Origin: Clostridium sp. OF09-36
Lineage (GTDB): Bacteria; Bacillota; Clostridia; Lachnospirales; Lachnospiraceae
DNA length: 38,413 bases
Direction of reading: 5' to 3'
Assembly: GCF_003481985.1 (NCBI RefSeq)
Contig: NZ_QUMD01000031.1
Coordinates: 1-38,413, forward strand
Positions 1-7,396 of this stretch are shown piece by piece (position 1 is the first letter of the stretch; each line of letters begins with the position of its first letter). The notes under the pieces were generated by a model. The model ran no database searches and was not told where the DNA came from. It saw nothing but the letters and a program-made list of their open reading frames with translations. Both the position numbers and the translations under genes were made by a program.

Positions 1-147
1 CATCAAACGATTTTCCCACAGATAAACGGTAAGATGATCATCGTTTTTAGATACTTCTTTCTTTGACTGTCCACATCCAGACAAGACAGCAGTTGCTACA
101 AGTACACCTAACACCACTGCTATCAGACAACGTTTTTCCTTTTTCAT
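1..147 (-). CDS. Extracellular solute-binding lipoprotein, N-terminus only (ABC sugar-transporter type)
   Basis: The reading frame starts at an ATG (positions 147-145) and runs off the left edge, so only 49 residues are visible. It opens with a short basic stretch (MKKEKR), a hydrophobic segment and a lipobox ending LSGC at about residue 25. This is a lipoprotein signal peptide, and the mature protein would be anchored outside the membrane. The following residues LTVYLWENRL resemble the first beta strand of family 1 solute-binding proteins of ABC sugar importers. That family call is an inference from about ten residues. The gene sits directly behind a c-di-GMP-I riboswitch and terminator (positions 212-320), so its expression is probably gated by cyclic di-GMP. 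Other secreted lipoproteins cannot be excluded. Confidence 0.7.
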   Translation of the reverse strand, partial: MKKEKRCLIAVVLGVLVATAVLSGCGQSKKEVSKNDDHLTVYLWENRLM

Positions 148-211
148 ACTTTTATTTTCCTTATTCTTTCCTGATAAAATCATTGTTGTTACGTCTATGA
201 AATAACACCGT

Positions 212-237
212 AAAAAAACACTGTCAGACAGACAGTG
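212..237 (-). terminator. Intrinsic terminator, expression platform of the c-di-GMP riboswitch
   Basis: On the minus strand CACTGTC-TGTCT-GACAGTG forms a 7-bp hairpin (219-237) followed by seven T residues (218-212). It lies between the aptamer and the lipoprotein start codon, where a transcription-terminating expression platform is expected. Confidence 0.8.
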
Positions 238-247
238 CACCGCATTT

Positions 248-320
248 CATGCAACTGGCTGCCATTTTACAGGCCCTGTAGCTTTGCGTCCCAGACTTTC
301 ATCTGGTTTGCCGATTTCCT
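248..320 (-). promoter_or_regulatory. Cyclic di-GMP-I (GEMM-I) riboswitch aptamer
   Basis: The minus strand shows the GEMM-I signature in order. GGCAAACC comes first, then the P2 hairpin CCAGA-TGAAAG-TCTGG with its GAAA loop. GGACGCAAAGC follows directly, then the P3 arm starting with GGGCCT, and the closing GGCAGCC. These blocks match the conserved positions of the class I cyclic di-GMP riboswitch. The aptamer is followed by an intrinsic terminator and then the solute-binding lipoprotein gene, so it probably controls transcription elongation into that gene. The exact P1 boundaries are uncertain by a few bases. Confidence 0.88.
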
Positions 321-356
321 TATTGTACCAAGTTCAATATCGTTAAAAATTGTACA

Positions 357-545
357 TTAAAACTTTCCAAAGTAAATTCCCGTAAGGAATCTGCCAGAGT
401 AAAATACCGCTATCTCTTTTGAAGTAAACCTTCCGGCTTCTTTTCCATTCTTTGTTACGATACTCTCCTGTACAGACATCACAAAGTTGAGATAATGACC
501 GAAATTATTCTGCATTTCTGTTGCTGTAGCAGTAATCATACGCAT
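357..545 (-). pseudogene. Phd/YefM-like antitoxin, degenerate C-terminus
   Basis: The first 40 residues (ITATATEMQNNFGHYLNFVM, then SIVTKNGKEAGRF) match the N-terminal DNA-binding domain of Phd/YefM antitoxins of type II toxin-antitoxin systems. The tail reads SGRFLTGIYFGKF and stops at 62 residues. Homologues usually have a regular LTDSLTGIL-type helix followed by 10-20 more residues. A neighbouring frame continues with an acidic tail (EFTLESFNV), which suggests a small indel near the end. No RelE or Doc partner is visible on either side. It sits between the c-di-GMP riboswitch and the AbiE pair. It is probably a solitary antitoxin remnant; function as a DNA-binding protein is still possible. 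Confidence 0.6.
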
Positions 546-590
546 TCTTTTTTCCGTTACTGTGAGGCTCTACGCCCTGTAATCTTTCGC

Positions 591-1436
591 TTACAATATA
601 ATTGCTTTCATAATTTCCTGAACGGTATTGCAGGTATCTTCAAAAGAAATATCTTTTGCATAGTCATATTCGCGTCTGTATTTTTCTCACAACTTACGAA
701 GGGTATCGCTTTCTCGGATTTCTTTCAAGATTGCCATGTAGTCCGTAAGAATCGCTCCGCTGCCGCGCTTTTTTGTTGTCCGTTCCAGAGCCTGGCGTAG
801 TGTTTCTTTATCACACTCTTCACCGCGCAGCGCATACAGGATATGTATGTCGTAATAATCTCTCGGACGGGTATTTGCAATGTTGCGGGATAACACCGTT
901 TCCAGCTTTTCCGCCAGCACCGTTTCAAGATTGTAGGCAAGAATACTGATCTGGCGATCATCAAACAGCATGGAAAATGTGTATTCCACCTCACGGGGCG
1001 TTATCATGTCGCCCGTAGTAACATCCACCGTCAGCGGTACACTGATCGGCGGATAGTTTGCTTTCAGCCCAACCCGGATTCCGGGATAATCATCCGTTTC
1101 CCGTATATCAGAAATTCCGACAACCTCAAACTGCACATCATCGGCAATCTGTACAGTACAGATATCCGTAAAATTTTTCCGGATCGCTTCATGGGTCAGA
1201 GTGAACCCTTTGATTGTCGTGTCCAGATCCATGGTTGCCCGCGTATCCAGCCCTACAATAGCAGAAATCAGGAAACCGCCTTTGAGAATAAAATTGTTTT
1301 TATAGGGCGAAAGTGAAATTCGTTCCAGCAGTCGCTCTAGCATATAGTTCTGCATGACAAGCTGTGCAGAAACATGCTTCTCTGCTGCCTTATTTTTGAT
1401 AAAGGCTTTTAACTGCATTGGATTTTTTGTAATCAT
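591..1436 (-). pseudogene. abiEii: AbiEii nucleotidyltransferase toxin of a type IV toxin-antitoxin system, premature stop
   Basis: The frame begins MITKNPMQLKAFIKNKA and carries the AbiEii/DUF1814 nucleotidyltransferase core: FILKGGFLIS (about residues 48-57) and the acidic pair in RATMDLDTTI (about 66-75). It overlaps the stop of abiEi by four bases (ATGA), so translation is coupled. At codon 250 a TGA interrupts the frame right after DTLRKL. The frame then continues in phase for about 31 residues (EKYRREYDYAKDISFEDTCN) to a TAA at 593-591. AbiEii proteins typically have Trp there (LRKLW-KY), so the stop is most simply a TGG to TGA change that removes the C-terminal helix. Whether the 249-residue product retains toxicity is unknown. 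Confidence 0.82.
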
Positions 1437-2026
1437 AAGAGAACCTCCATATAACGCAGGACCTTCGGCTTCACGCGAAGCTGATCTGCGTACTTCATCA
1501 GTTTGTGAATATTTTTGTCTTTGGAGGCCGCATAGCGTTTCATAGCCTCACTGACGATCTGGATATCGCTGCCGCTGCCGCGCAGGATATCGCATAGCGT
1601 CCGCTCCAAATCATAAACGCGGATTGGGTTGCCGGACAAAGATTTAATTTGGATTTGCCCAAACTCATAATTTTCCGGTACAACACGCTTGATGATCAAG
1701 TTCTCTTGCTTCAAAGACGGTGCATTGTAGCCTTTCGGAAAGGTCATCGTATATTTCGCCGGGGTACGGTCCGAATAACCCAGCAGGTACAGTGCAGTAT
1801 CATGGGAATAGATTCCGCGTCCATACTTACGCTGCAAAAGGTAAAAATCGTCCTCCCACACATTGCTCAGCACATACAGGCCGCGACCAAAACGGTACAT
1901 TTCACCGCTCTTAACATACTCCTGCAGAATGCCGCGGTGAAGTCCGGCTTCCGTCACCTGGGATGTGGAGATTGTACCATCCTTCGATGCTTCCAGAAGT
2001 TCTTCTATTTTTTCCCTGGTGGTCAT
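1433..2026 (-). CDS. abiEi: AbiEi antitoxin / transcriptional autorepressor of the AbiE system
   Basis: This 197-residue protein begins MTTREKIEELLEASKDGTIS with an N-terminal winged helix (about residues 1-60: SQVTEAGLHRGILQEYVKSG). It continues into the C-terminal AbiEi antitoxin domain (FPKGYNAPSL, VYDLERTLCDILR). In AbiE systems AbiEi neutralises the AbiEii nucleotidyltransferase and represses its own promoter through paired inverted repeats. I chose the ATG at 2026 because GAGGTGAG sits five bases upstream; a GTG at 2035 would overlap that site. The gene looks intact, unlike its partner. The promoter immediately upstream lies inside one of two long inverted repeats, as expected for autoregulation. 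Confidence 0.88.
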   Translation of the reverse strand: MTTREKIEELLEASKDGTISTSQVTEAGLHRGILQEYVKSGEMYRFGRGLYVLSNVWEDDFYLLQRKYGRGIYSHDTALYLLGYSDRTPAKYTMTFPKGYNAPSLKQENLIIKRVVPENYEFGQIQIKSLSGNPIRVYDLERTLCDILRGSGSDIQIVSEAMKRYAASKDKNIHKLMKYADQLRVKPKVLRYMEVLL

Positions 2027-2044
2027 GTTTCTCACCTCACTTTA

Positions 2045-2140
2045 ACATTCACACATTATATTATGCAGAAATAATGTGTGAATGTCAATCAAAAAATGAC
2101 GAACACACATTAAATTACAACAAAATAATGTGTGCTCGTC
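2045..2140. promoter_or_regulatory. Double inverted-repeat operator of the abiE operon
   Basis: Two consecutive inverted repeats share the half-site ACACATTA / TAATGTGT. Repeat 1 has perfect 15-base arms at 2045-2059 and 2071-2085 (spacer 11). Repeat 2 has 15-base arms at 2098-2112 and 2126-2140 with one mismatch (spacer 13). Characterised AbiEi antitoxins bind two inverted repeats in their own promoter, so these are the probable AbiEi sites. Confidence 0.82.
2060..2088 (-). promoter_or_regulatory. abiE promoter
   Basis: The minus strand carries TTGACA (2088-2083), a 17-base spacer and CATAAT (2065-2060), giving a near-consensus sigma-A promoter about 35-60 bases before the abiEi start. It lies within the first inverted repeat of the operator. 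Confidence 0.8.
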
Positions 2141-2305
2141 AAATGAATTATTTAATGCTTCATTTAGCTCCGATCCACCATATCTTTCACCCGGGCACGG
2201 AATATACATTTCTCCGCATCAATGGCTGCCACAAAGCAGGAATACCCGTCTTTAGGATTTAGCACTTTATTTTTTGAGAGTTAATGAAATATATTTTATC
2301 CTCAA

Positions 2306-2329
2306 GTCAGCATATTTGCTGGCTTTTTT
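2306..2329 (+). terminator. Terminator-like hairpin at the left edge of the insertion sequence
   Basis: GTCAGCA-TATT-TGCTGGC is followed by six T residues. No plus-strand gene lies upstream. The likely role is to stop outside transcription from entering the transposase gene, a common feature of IS ends. Confidence 0.6.
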
Positions 2330-2367
2330 CTTTGTTTTAAAAACTTGACAAATTTTCTTTTTTATAC

Positions 2368-2396
2368 TTGCTTTTATGGTGCTATGGTGCTATACT
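2368..2396 (+). promoter_or_regulatory. Transposase promoter
   Basis: TTGCTT (2368-2373), a 17-base spacer and TATACT (2391-2396) lie just upstream of the AGAGGGTG ribosome binding site and the ATG at 2414. Confidence 0.55.
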
Positions 2397-2413
2397 ATAA
2401 GAGGGTGACTTTT

Positions 2414-4129
2414 ATGGCATATTTTCTTAAAAAAACTAACAACAAAAAAGGTACTTATCTTCAGATTTATTCAAGCTTTTACGATCCTGAACGCAGGCAT
2501 ACTGCCCACAAGGCTTATAAACCTATTGGTTATGTTCATGAGCTTCAGGCAAAGGGCATTGACGATCCTATCTCCTTCTACAAAGAAGAAGTTATCAGAC
2601 TGAACCAGGAAGCAAATGCTGCAAAAGCCGCAAAAAAAGCGAAGCAGATTTCAGATGATTCGCCGGAAAAACTCATTGGCTATTTCCCGATGAAAAACAT
2701 TAACGACAAGCTTTCTGTCAAAAAGTATATTGATCTCATGCAGACCGCTACTGACTTCCGCTTTAATGTTTTTGACATGATCTCTGCCCTTGTTTACGCA
2801 AGGCTTGTCCAGCCATGTTCAAAATCAAAGACTTATGACGAAGTGATTCCAAAGCTTTTTGAATCCTACGATTTTTCTTTAAACCAGCTCTATGACGGGC
2901 TGGAGTATATCGGTTGCGAATACGAAAAGATCATTGAAATCTACAATCATCAGATCCAACAGATGTATCAGTTTGATACCTCTCATACTTACTTTGACTG
3001 CACTAACTTTTACTTTGAGATCGACAGGGAAGATGATTTCCGGAAAAAAGGACCTTCCAAGGAAAACAGAAAAGAACCGATTGTTGGTCTGGGACTCCTG
3101 CTTGATGCAAATCAGATTCCCATCGGCATGAAGCTGTTTCCGGGCAATCAGAGTGAAAAGCCGGTGATCAGAAATATCATTGATGATTTGAAAAAGAGAA
3201 ACTCTGTGTCCGGCAGAACCATACAGATCGCCGACAAAGGGTTGAATTGTGCTGAAAATATCTTCCATGCGCTCAAAAATGGGGATGGATATATTTTCTC
3301 TAAGTCCGTAAAGATGCTTCCGGAAACGGAAAAGACCTGGGTACTGCTCCCTAATAATTACAGGGATGTAAAAAATGCTGCCGGGGAGACTTTGTATCGC
3401 ATTAAGGAATGTGTAGATGAATTTGAATATAAATTTACCGAGTCTGAAACAGGCTCTTTAAAAAAGTTCCGGATCACAGAAAAAAGGATTGTTACTTTCA
3501 ATCCAAAACTTGCCAAAAAACAGATCTACGAAATTAATAAAGAAGTTGAAAAAGCAAGGCTTCTGAAAGCTTCGCAGGCTAAAAAATCCGAGTATGGTGA
3601 TTCTGCAAAATATGTCATTTTTACTGCTGCAGATAAAAAGGGCAACGACACAGATGGTAAAGTAAAAGTCACCATGAATGAGGAACTCATTCAAAAATCC
3701 CTGGAGCTTGCCGGATACAACATGCTGGTCACTTCCGAGATTTCCATGAAAGATAAGGATGTCTACAATGCATACCACAATCTCTGGAGAATAGAAGAAT
3801 CCTTCCGGATCATGAAGTCACAGCTGGATGCCAGACCGGTATACTTGCAAAAACAGGATACCATTGTTGGACATTTTTTAATCTGCTATCTGGCCGTATT
3901 ACTGACAAGATTACTGCAGTTCAAGATATTAAAAAATGGTTATAGTTCCGAAGAGCTGTTTGAATTCGTACGTGACTTCAGAGTTGCCAAAATATCAGAC
4001 AGAAAATATATAAATCTATCGCATGGTACATCATTTATCAGGGAATTGTCAGAGCTGTGCAGCTTACCACTGACATCGTATTTTTTGAACGAAGGAGACA
4101 TCAAAAAAATGCTAAGCCACAGGTTTTAA
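2414..4129 (+). CDS. IS1634-family DDE transposase
   Basis: The 571-residue protein starts MAYFLKKTNNKKGTYLQIYS, with AGAGGGTG four to ten bases before the ATG. An earlier in-frame ATG has no such site. It is a DDE transposase of the IS4 superfamily, IS1634 type. The probable catalytic residues are Asp in TYFDCTNFYFE, Asp in IQIADKGLN and Glu in RIEESFRIMKSQLDARPVY; the last block is the family's typical C-terminal signature. The frame is complete and undamaged, so the element may still be active. It separates the AbiE system from a decayed redox and esterase cluster. Confidence 0.9.
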   Translation: MAYFLKKTNNKKGTYLQIYSSFYDPERRHTAHKAYKPIGYVHELQAKGIDDPISFYKEEVIRLNQEANAAKAAKKAKQISDDSPEKLIGYFPMKNINDKLSVKKYIDLMQTATDFRFNVFDMISALVYARLVQPCSKSKTYDEVIPKLFESYDFSLNQLYDGLEYIGCEYEKIIEIYNHQIQQMYQFDTSHTYFDCTNFYFEIDREDDFRKKGPSKENRKEPIVGLGLLLDANQIPIGMKLFPGNQSEKPVIRNIIDDLKKRNSVSGRTIQIADKGLNCAENIFHALKNGDGYIFSKSVKMLPETEKTWVLLPNNYRDVKNAAGETLYRIKECVDEFEYKFTESETGSLKKFRITEKRIVTFNPKLAKKQIYEINKEVEKARLLKASQAKKSEYGDSAKYVIFTAADKKGNDTDGKVKVTMNEELIQKSLELAGYNMLVTSEISMKDKDVYNAYHNLWRIEESFRIMKSQLDARPVYLQKQDTIVGHFLICYLAVLLTRLLQFKILKNGYSSEELFEFVRDFRVAKISDRKYINLSHGTSFIRELSELCSLPLTSYFLNEGDIKKMLSHRF

Positions 4130-4142
4130 TCCTTGGCTTAGC
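4111..4142 (+). terminator. Hairpin overlapping the transposase stop codon
   Basis: GCTAAGCCA (4111-4119) and TGGCTTAGC (4134-4142) form a perfect 9-bp stem enclosing the TAA stop. No long T run follows, so it may be a structural IS end rather than a strong terminator. Confidence 0.5.
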
Positions 4143-4177
4143 ACCATGTTTTATACTTCAACTCCGAAAGTCAGGTA

Positions 4178-4315
4178 TCATTGCGATATGGAAATAGCAA
4201 GGCTGTCAACCCACTTTGCTACATCTGTATCGGATGCGCCGGAGCTGAAGCGTTCTCCATCCTGCCAGTCTCCACTTCCGTTGAAACCAGTTCTACATCG
4301 CGCAGGCTCTCATCA
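4178..4315 (-). pseudogene. Flavodoxin C-terminal remnant
   Basis: About 35-45 codons are recognisable: GDWQDGERFSSG, then ASDTDVAKWVDSL, ending at a TGA (4180-4178). A WLDGKRFSG-type strand followed by a W-x-D/N-x-L helix is typical of the last 40 residues of secreted or fused bacterial flavodoxins. There is no start codon or flavin-binding loop. The upstream end runs in the same frame into three consecutive TGA codons and the cupin remnant, so a deletion joined two neighbouring genes. It is non-functional. The family assignment rests on a short match. Confidence 0.45.
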
Positions 4316-4595
4316 TCATGCCCGGCCAAACCACTCCAGTTCTGTCAATTCTGAATTGGTGTTGGCCGCGATGTGCGCAAAGCTTGTATCTGCGCTTCCA
4401 CCATGCCAGTGCTTCACACCTGGCGGGCAGAATGCCACATCACCCGGATAAAGAACCTGAACCGGCTCTCCCTCGATCTGGTGATAGCCAATTCCGTCTG
4501 TCGCGATCAGGATCTGTCCGCCCTCATGCGTATGCCAGTTATTGATCACGCCCGGATCAAAGACAACATAGTGAAGATCCGCTGCTGCATGATCC
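4316..4595 (-). pseudogene. Cupin-domain protein remnant
   Basis: The frame reads NNWHTHEGGQILIATDGIGY, then PGDVAFCPPGVKHWHGGS, then LEWFGR before a triple TGA. HTHEGGQ and KHWHG are the two metal-binding motifs of small single-domain cupins, the type often annotated with carboxymuconolactone decarboxylases. The frame continues upstream (ADLHYVVFDPGV) beyond the nearest GTG but has no start codon. It emerges directly from the alpha/beta-hydrolase remnant in another frame, so its N-terminus was deleted. Its C-terminus is cut at the flavodoxin junction. Confidence 0.65.
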
Positions 4596-5213
4596 GATAA
4601 GAGGCGATACCGTCACGAGTTCCTACACAAGCATAGGTCGGCGGCTCCGTTCCGCTCACTTCCGATAAGCCGGTATACTGCATGATTACGGCACCCGGTG
4701 CCGGATATGCCTTTTCTCCAAATGCTGCGGTTCCGTAGGAACCAAGCCAGGCCGCCATACGCGCTCCGGCTGAGCCGCCCCACAGCGAATCCCCTTCCGT
4801 ATCCACCTGGAGTTCCCCAGCATGTTCGTGGATAAAGGCAATGGCTCTGCCAGATTCTCACAGGCGCTCTGTGCCCCGGGCCGGTAAATCAGCGCAAATG
4901 CGTTGTAGCCCCGTCTGGCAAGTTCCTGCATATGCGGAAAGCTGTCATGCATGGCTGCGAGATAAACAAATCCGCCTCCGGAATTTGTAATCGCAAATTT
5001 TTCACCCGGATTGCCACGGAAAAAGAATAAGCCCGTATTGCGCTTTGCCGGGTCTGCCTGTTTTTCAGCATCCATGTAAATATCACAAAAGATCTGTTCG
5101 CCCTTTTCCGCGCGGTCTTTCATCTCATTCACAATCGAAACGGAGCGTTCTGGATACAGTACATACAACGATCCGGACTCCAGACACTCTTGTGTTTCTC
5201 CATATGGAAACAA
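4590..5213 (-). pseudogene. Alpha/beta-hydrolase (esterase-like) remnant, frameshifted and C-terminally deleted
   Basis: The N-terminal part reads DIYMDAEKQADPAKRNTGLF, then GGGFVYLAAMHDSFPH and FALIYRPGAQSACENLA. The continuation ELQVDTEGDSLWGGSAGARM, then PAPGAVIMQYTGLSEV and TRDGIASYRIMQQ lies in another frame. GGSAGARM is the nucleophile elbow (GxSxG, Ser) and HDSFPH follows the HGGGF-type oxyanion region. Adding one base near 4846-4852 (CTGGCAGAG to CTGGCCAGAG) joins the two frames. The C-terminal catalytic His is missing because the frame runs into the cupin remnant near 4590. The annotated start is uncertain, since the first codons overlap EFR1 in another frame. Confidence 0.72.
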
Positions 5214-5791
5214 TGTTCCGGACAGACTCTGGTGCAGATCTCACAGCCAATGCATTTCTCCGTGATCCGGTAAAAATTCTGGAGCAAACCTTCCGGCATT
5301 TTATTTTTTCTGGATAAAAACTCCTGATGTGCCGCCCGGTCTGCCGCGGTTACCGGAGAAAGGAACCTGCGCTGATCCCGGATATCCTCCCGAATCTGTT
5401 TCAGATGCTCCCCGACATGTTTCTCCATTTCCTTCTGCTTATTCATATCGAAACTTGGAAGGAAATTGTCCAGCTTCCAGAGTACATTGATGTAAGCTGG
5501 CTGGATTCCGATGTTCTTTAACATCTGCTGCGCCAGTTCCGATGCACCTCCGTGCCGGTATCCATAAGTCAGGATCATATAAAAATACGGTGTCTCAAAG
5601 GTTGCCTGTTCCAGAAACTCTTTGACCAGCCTTGGCACCTTATGACCAAACATCGGACAGACAATGCCAATCTGCTCTGCACGGTATGTCTTTTGTTTAT
5701 CGTGAACCGCCTGGGCAATACTGACCGGATGTTCACAAAGCTGTTTTGCTACATACAGGCTGTTTCCGGTCGCCGTAAAATAAAATACCAC
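5129..5791 (-). pseudogene. EFR1-type flavodoxin/4Fe-4S ferredoxin fusion, C-terminus disrupted
   Basis: The 220-residue frame starts MVFYFTATGNSLYVAKQL, where TATGNS is the FMN phosphate loop. It continues through a flavodoxin-like domain (IGIVCPMFGHKVPRLVKEFL). At about residue 185 it reaches the first ferredoxin cluster motif, CIGCEICTRVCP. The second motif is incomplete: DRCMYCIQNAP has only two Cys and no following CP, and the frame stops at once. EFR1 homologues normally have a full second C-x2-C-x2-C-x3-CP motif. The last 85 bases overlap the hydrolase remnant in another frame. It is probably truncated; electron-transfer function is unlikely with one damaged cluster. Confidence 0.65.
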
Positions 5792-5806
5792 TCCCTATAC
5801 CCCCCT

Positions 5807-6301
5807 AACGATTCCCTGCAGACCGACATAACTTCCGATGAACATCTTTTCAAAGGGCTGGAGCAGGATCATTACCAGCTGATCGTAACGCACCAAAAGC
5901 CGGAATCTGAGGCTTACATTTACAAAGAATAGGGAACCGAAAGCCTGATGTTTGCGCTTCCAAAAGACCACAAATATGCAAACAAAAAAAGCCTGTCCTT
6001 CTCCGACATGAACGGAGAAAACATGCTTTTAATGCCCGATATCAGCTTCTGGTCCTTTGTATTAGAAAAAATGCCGGATTCCCGCTTTCTGACCCAAAAT
6101 GACCGCTATCGTTTTCAGGAGCTGGTCCAAGCCTCCTCCCTGCCCTGCTTTGTAACCGATGTCTCCGAAAATTACCGGGTTACCGCAGAAAACCGGATCG
6201 CGATTCCGATTTCCGATAAAGAGGCAACCGCAACCTATTATCTGGTGTGCAAAAAGGAACGGAGGCAGGAATGGAAAGCATTATTTCGTGTGACAGAGTG
6301 A
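5807..6301 (+). pseudogene. LysR-family regulator remnant (effector domain only, amber stop)
   Basis: The frame starts abruptly at NDSLQTDITSDEHLFKGLEQ and has no helix-turn-helix domain, so roughly the first 100 residues were deleted. It resembles the C-terminal half of a LysR substrate-binding domain (LMFALPKDHKYANKKSLSFS, SLPCFVTDVSENYRV). A TAG at 5930-5932 splits it after YIYKE. The frame then continues in phase as GTESLMF, consistent with TGG to TAG. It points away from EFR1, the arrangement expected of a divergent regulator of the decayed redox cluster. Confidence 0.68.
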
Positions 6302-6323
6302 AGATAGCCAGCGCTGCAATCTG

Positions 6324-6807
6324 TCAGTCTGTAAGTAAGCGTCCATTATCATTCCATTCGCCATACATAATCCCCGCCTTGGTGTTATCCTTTTTGAAAA
6401 TTCTCCCAAATTTCAGCGTCTATTTGCAATGCGTCTAAAATCATCTTGTCAATAACAAAACAATTTTCAGACATATCCGGAAAAACTGCTCTTCCAGCAT
6501 CCGTCATACGCCCTAATCGCTCCATTCTCCGGCAATGTTCTTTATTTAATTCAGACCACAAACTGTTTTTTCTTCTGGGTGCTAATCTTTGTGCCGTTAT
6601 TCCGTTATCCATTTTCTTCGTGGTGCTATCAATCCAGCCAAAACACATGGCTTCTTCAACTGCATCTATATACCAAAAAGTTCCATTATCTACTGGACGT
6701 CCACGCTTTACAACCACCCAGCATTCGGTTTCTTTGTTATAATTTTCCGAAAACCATTCTCGTAACTCATCACGATTTTGAGCTGGTAATAAATTCTTAA
6801 ATTCCAT
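6324..6807 (-). pseudogene. YdeI/OmpD-associated family protein, internal deletion near C-terminus
   Basis: The frame begins MEFKNLLPAQNRDELREWFS with GAGGAGAAAGAAA just upstream, so I place the start at 6807. It carries family features: ECWVVVKRGRP, YIDAVEEAMCFGWIDSTTKK and RLAPRRKNSLWSELN. Translation stops at 6385 after IWENFQKG. About 40 bases on, in another frame, the characteristic tail MYGEWNDNGRLLTD runs to a TGA at 6326-6324. An internal deletion of roughly 30 codons that also shifted the frame explains both pieces. Members of this family have been called bacteriocin-protection proteins, but their role is poorly known. It may be inactive. Confidence 0.72.
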
Positions 6808-6860
6808 TTTCTTTCTCCTCGCAATCGTTGATTTCACCAGTTCTCCAAGCTGGAAGTCAC

Positions 6861-7016
6861 TTACTTCTTATCATTGAAAAGAATAATAAATGCACCCATC
6901 ACAGCAACAGCAAGGATAACACCCCACTCTGGTGCATTGACCCAGTTTGCAAAGATGGCACTGCTCATAAACCCAACCATTATGGTTACAATCATTGCTA
7001 AAATTGCTTTTCCCAT
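6861..7016 (-). CDS. Small membrane protein (51 aa), paralogue of the next gene
   Basis: The protein begins MGKAILAMIVTIMVGFMSS, has two hydrophobic segments (about residues 4-24 and 31-47) and ends FNDKK. It is not in a family I recognise. A GGGAGTG site precedes the ATG. It shares the pattern V-x-T-I-x-V-G-x2-S-S-x-I ... P-x2-G-x-I-x-A-x-A-x-MGAFI with the gene 45 bases upstream, so the two arose by tandem duplication. Both lie between a RelB-like antitoxin remnant and a YdeI-like gene, in the same direction. Function is unknown. Possibilities are a small accessory membrane protein or a membrane-acting toxin or its partner; nothing in the sequence decides between them. Confidence 0.6.
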   Translation of the reverse strand: MGKAILAMIVTIMVGFMSSAIFANWVNAPEWGVILAVAVMGAFIILFNDKK

Positions 7017-7061
7017 GCAATCACACTCCCTTGTCAACTATCAATTTTCTGATTTATAATA

Positions 7062-7241
7062 CTATGATTTTGCATCTTCTGATGAGCCTTCCTTTAAATT
7101 CTCTATAGATTTAAGAATAAATGCGCCCATTGTTGCAATTGCAAAAATCGAACCTAGTTGAGGCCAAAGCATGGTTTCACAAATCACAGAACTGAGCCAG
7201 CCTACAAAAATTGTGATTACAAACGCCCTTATACTACTCAT
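7062..7241 (-). CDS. Small membrane protein (59 aa), paralogue of the preceding entry
   Basis: This 59-residue protein begins MSSIRAFVITIFVGWLSSVI, with a second hydrophobic segment (LGSIFAIATMGAFIL, about residues 29-43) and a charged tail (KSIENLKEGSSEDAKS). AGGAGAAAA precedes the ATG. MGAFI in the second segment and VG-x2-SS-x-I in the first match its downstream neighbour. It is 45 bases from that gene and both are probably co-transcribed. I do not recognise the family. The longer hydrophilic tail is the main difference between the two copies. Confidence 0.6.
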   Translation of the reverse strand: MSSIRAFVITIFVGWLSSVICETMLWPQLGSIFAIATMGAFILKSIENLKEGSSEDAKS

Positions 7242-7396
7242 TTTTCTCCTGTCTCCTATTATTTCCGGAATCTCTTATTATGACTCATAGTGTGATTCTA
7301 TTGTTTGTAAATACATTTACGAATCACCTCTTCCATTTCGCTGTACTCACACAGAAAAGATTTTTGGCTGGCTGATAGCATTTCGTATCTGACATT

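Larger units (their letters stand above)
2300..4145 (+). mobile_element. IS1634-family insertion sequence (ends approximate)
   Basis: A single long transposase gene is bracketed by a hairpin-plus-T-run on the left (2306-2329) and a hairpin over the stop codon on the right (4111-4142). ATGGTGCTA occurs near 2376 on the plus strand and its complement TAGCACCAT at 4139-4147, so short inverted termini are possible. I could not fix the exact ends or a target duplication. Confidence 0.7.

Noticed and set aside
2345..2413. Longer N-terminus of the IS1634 transposase (23 extra residues)
   Set aside because: The promoter and the AGAGGGTG site lie inside this stretch, so translation starts at 2414.
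7298..7396. 27-30 codon frame after the RelB-like gene (ends near 7298) as a possible toxin
   Set aside because: It is too short and has no RelE/YafQ features; at most a remnant.
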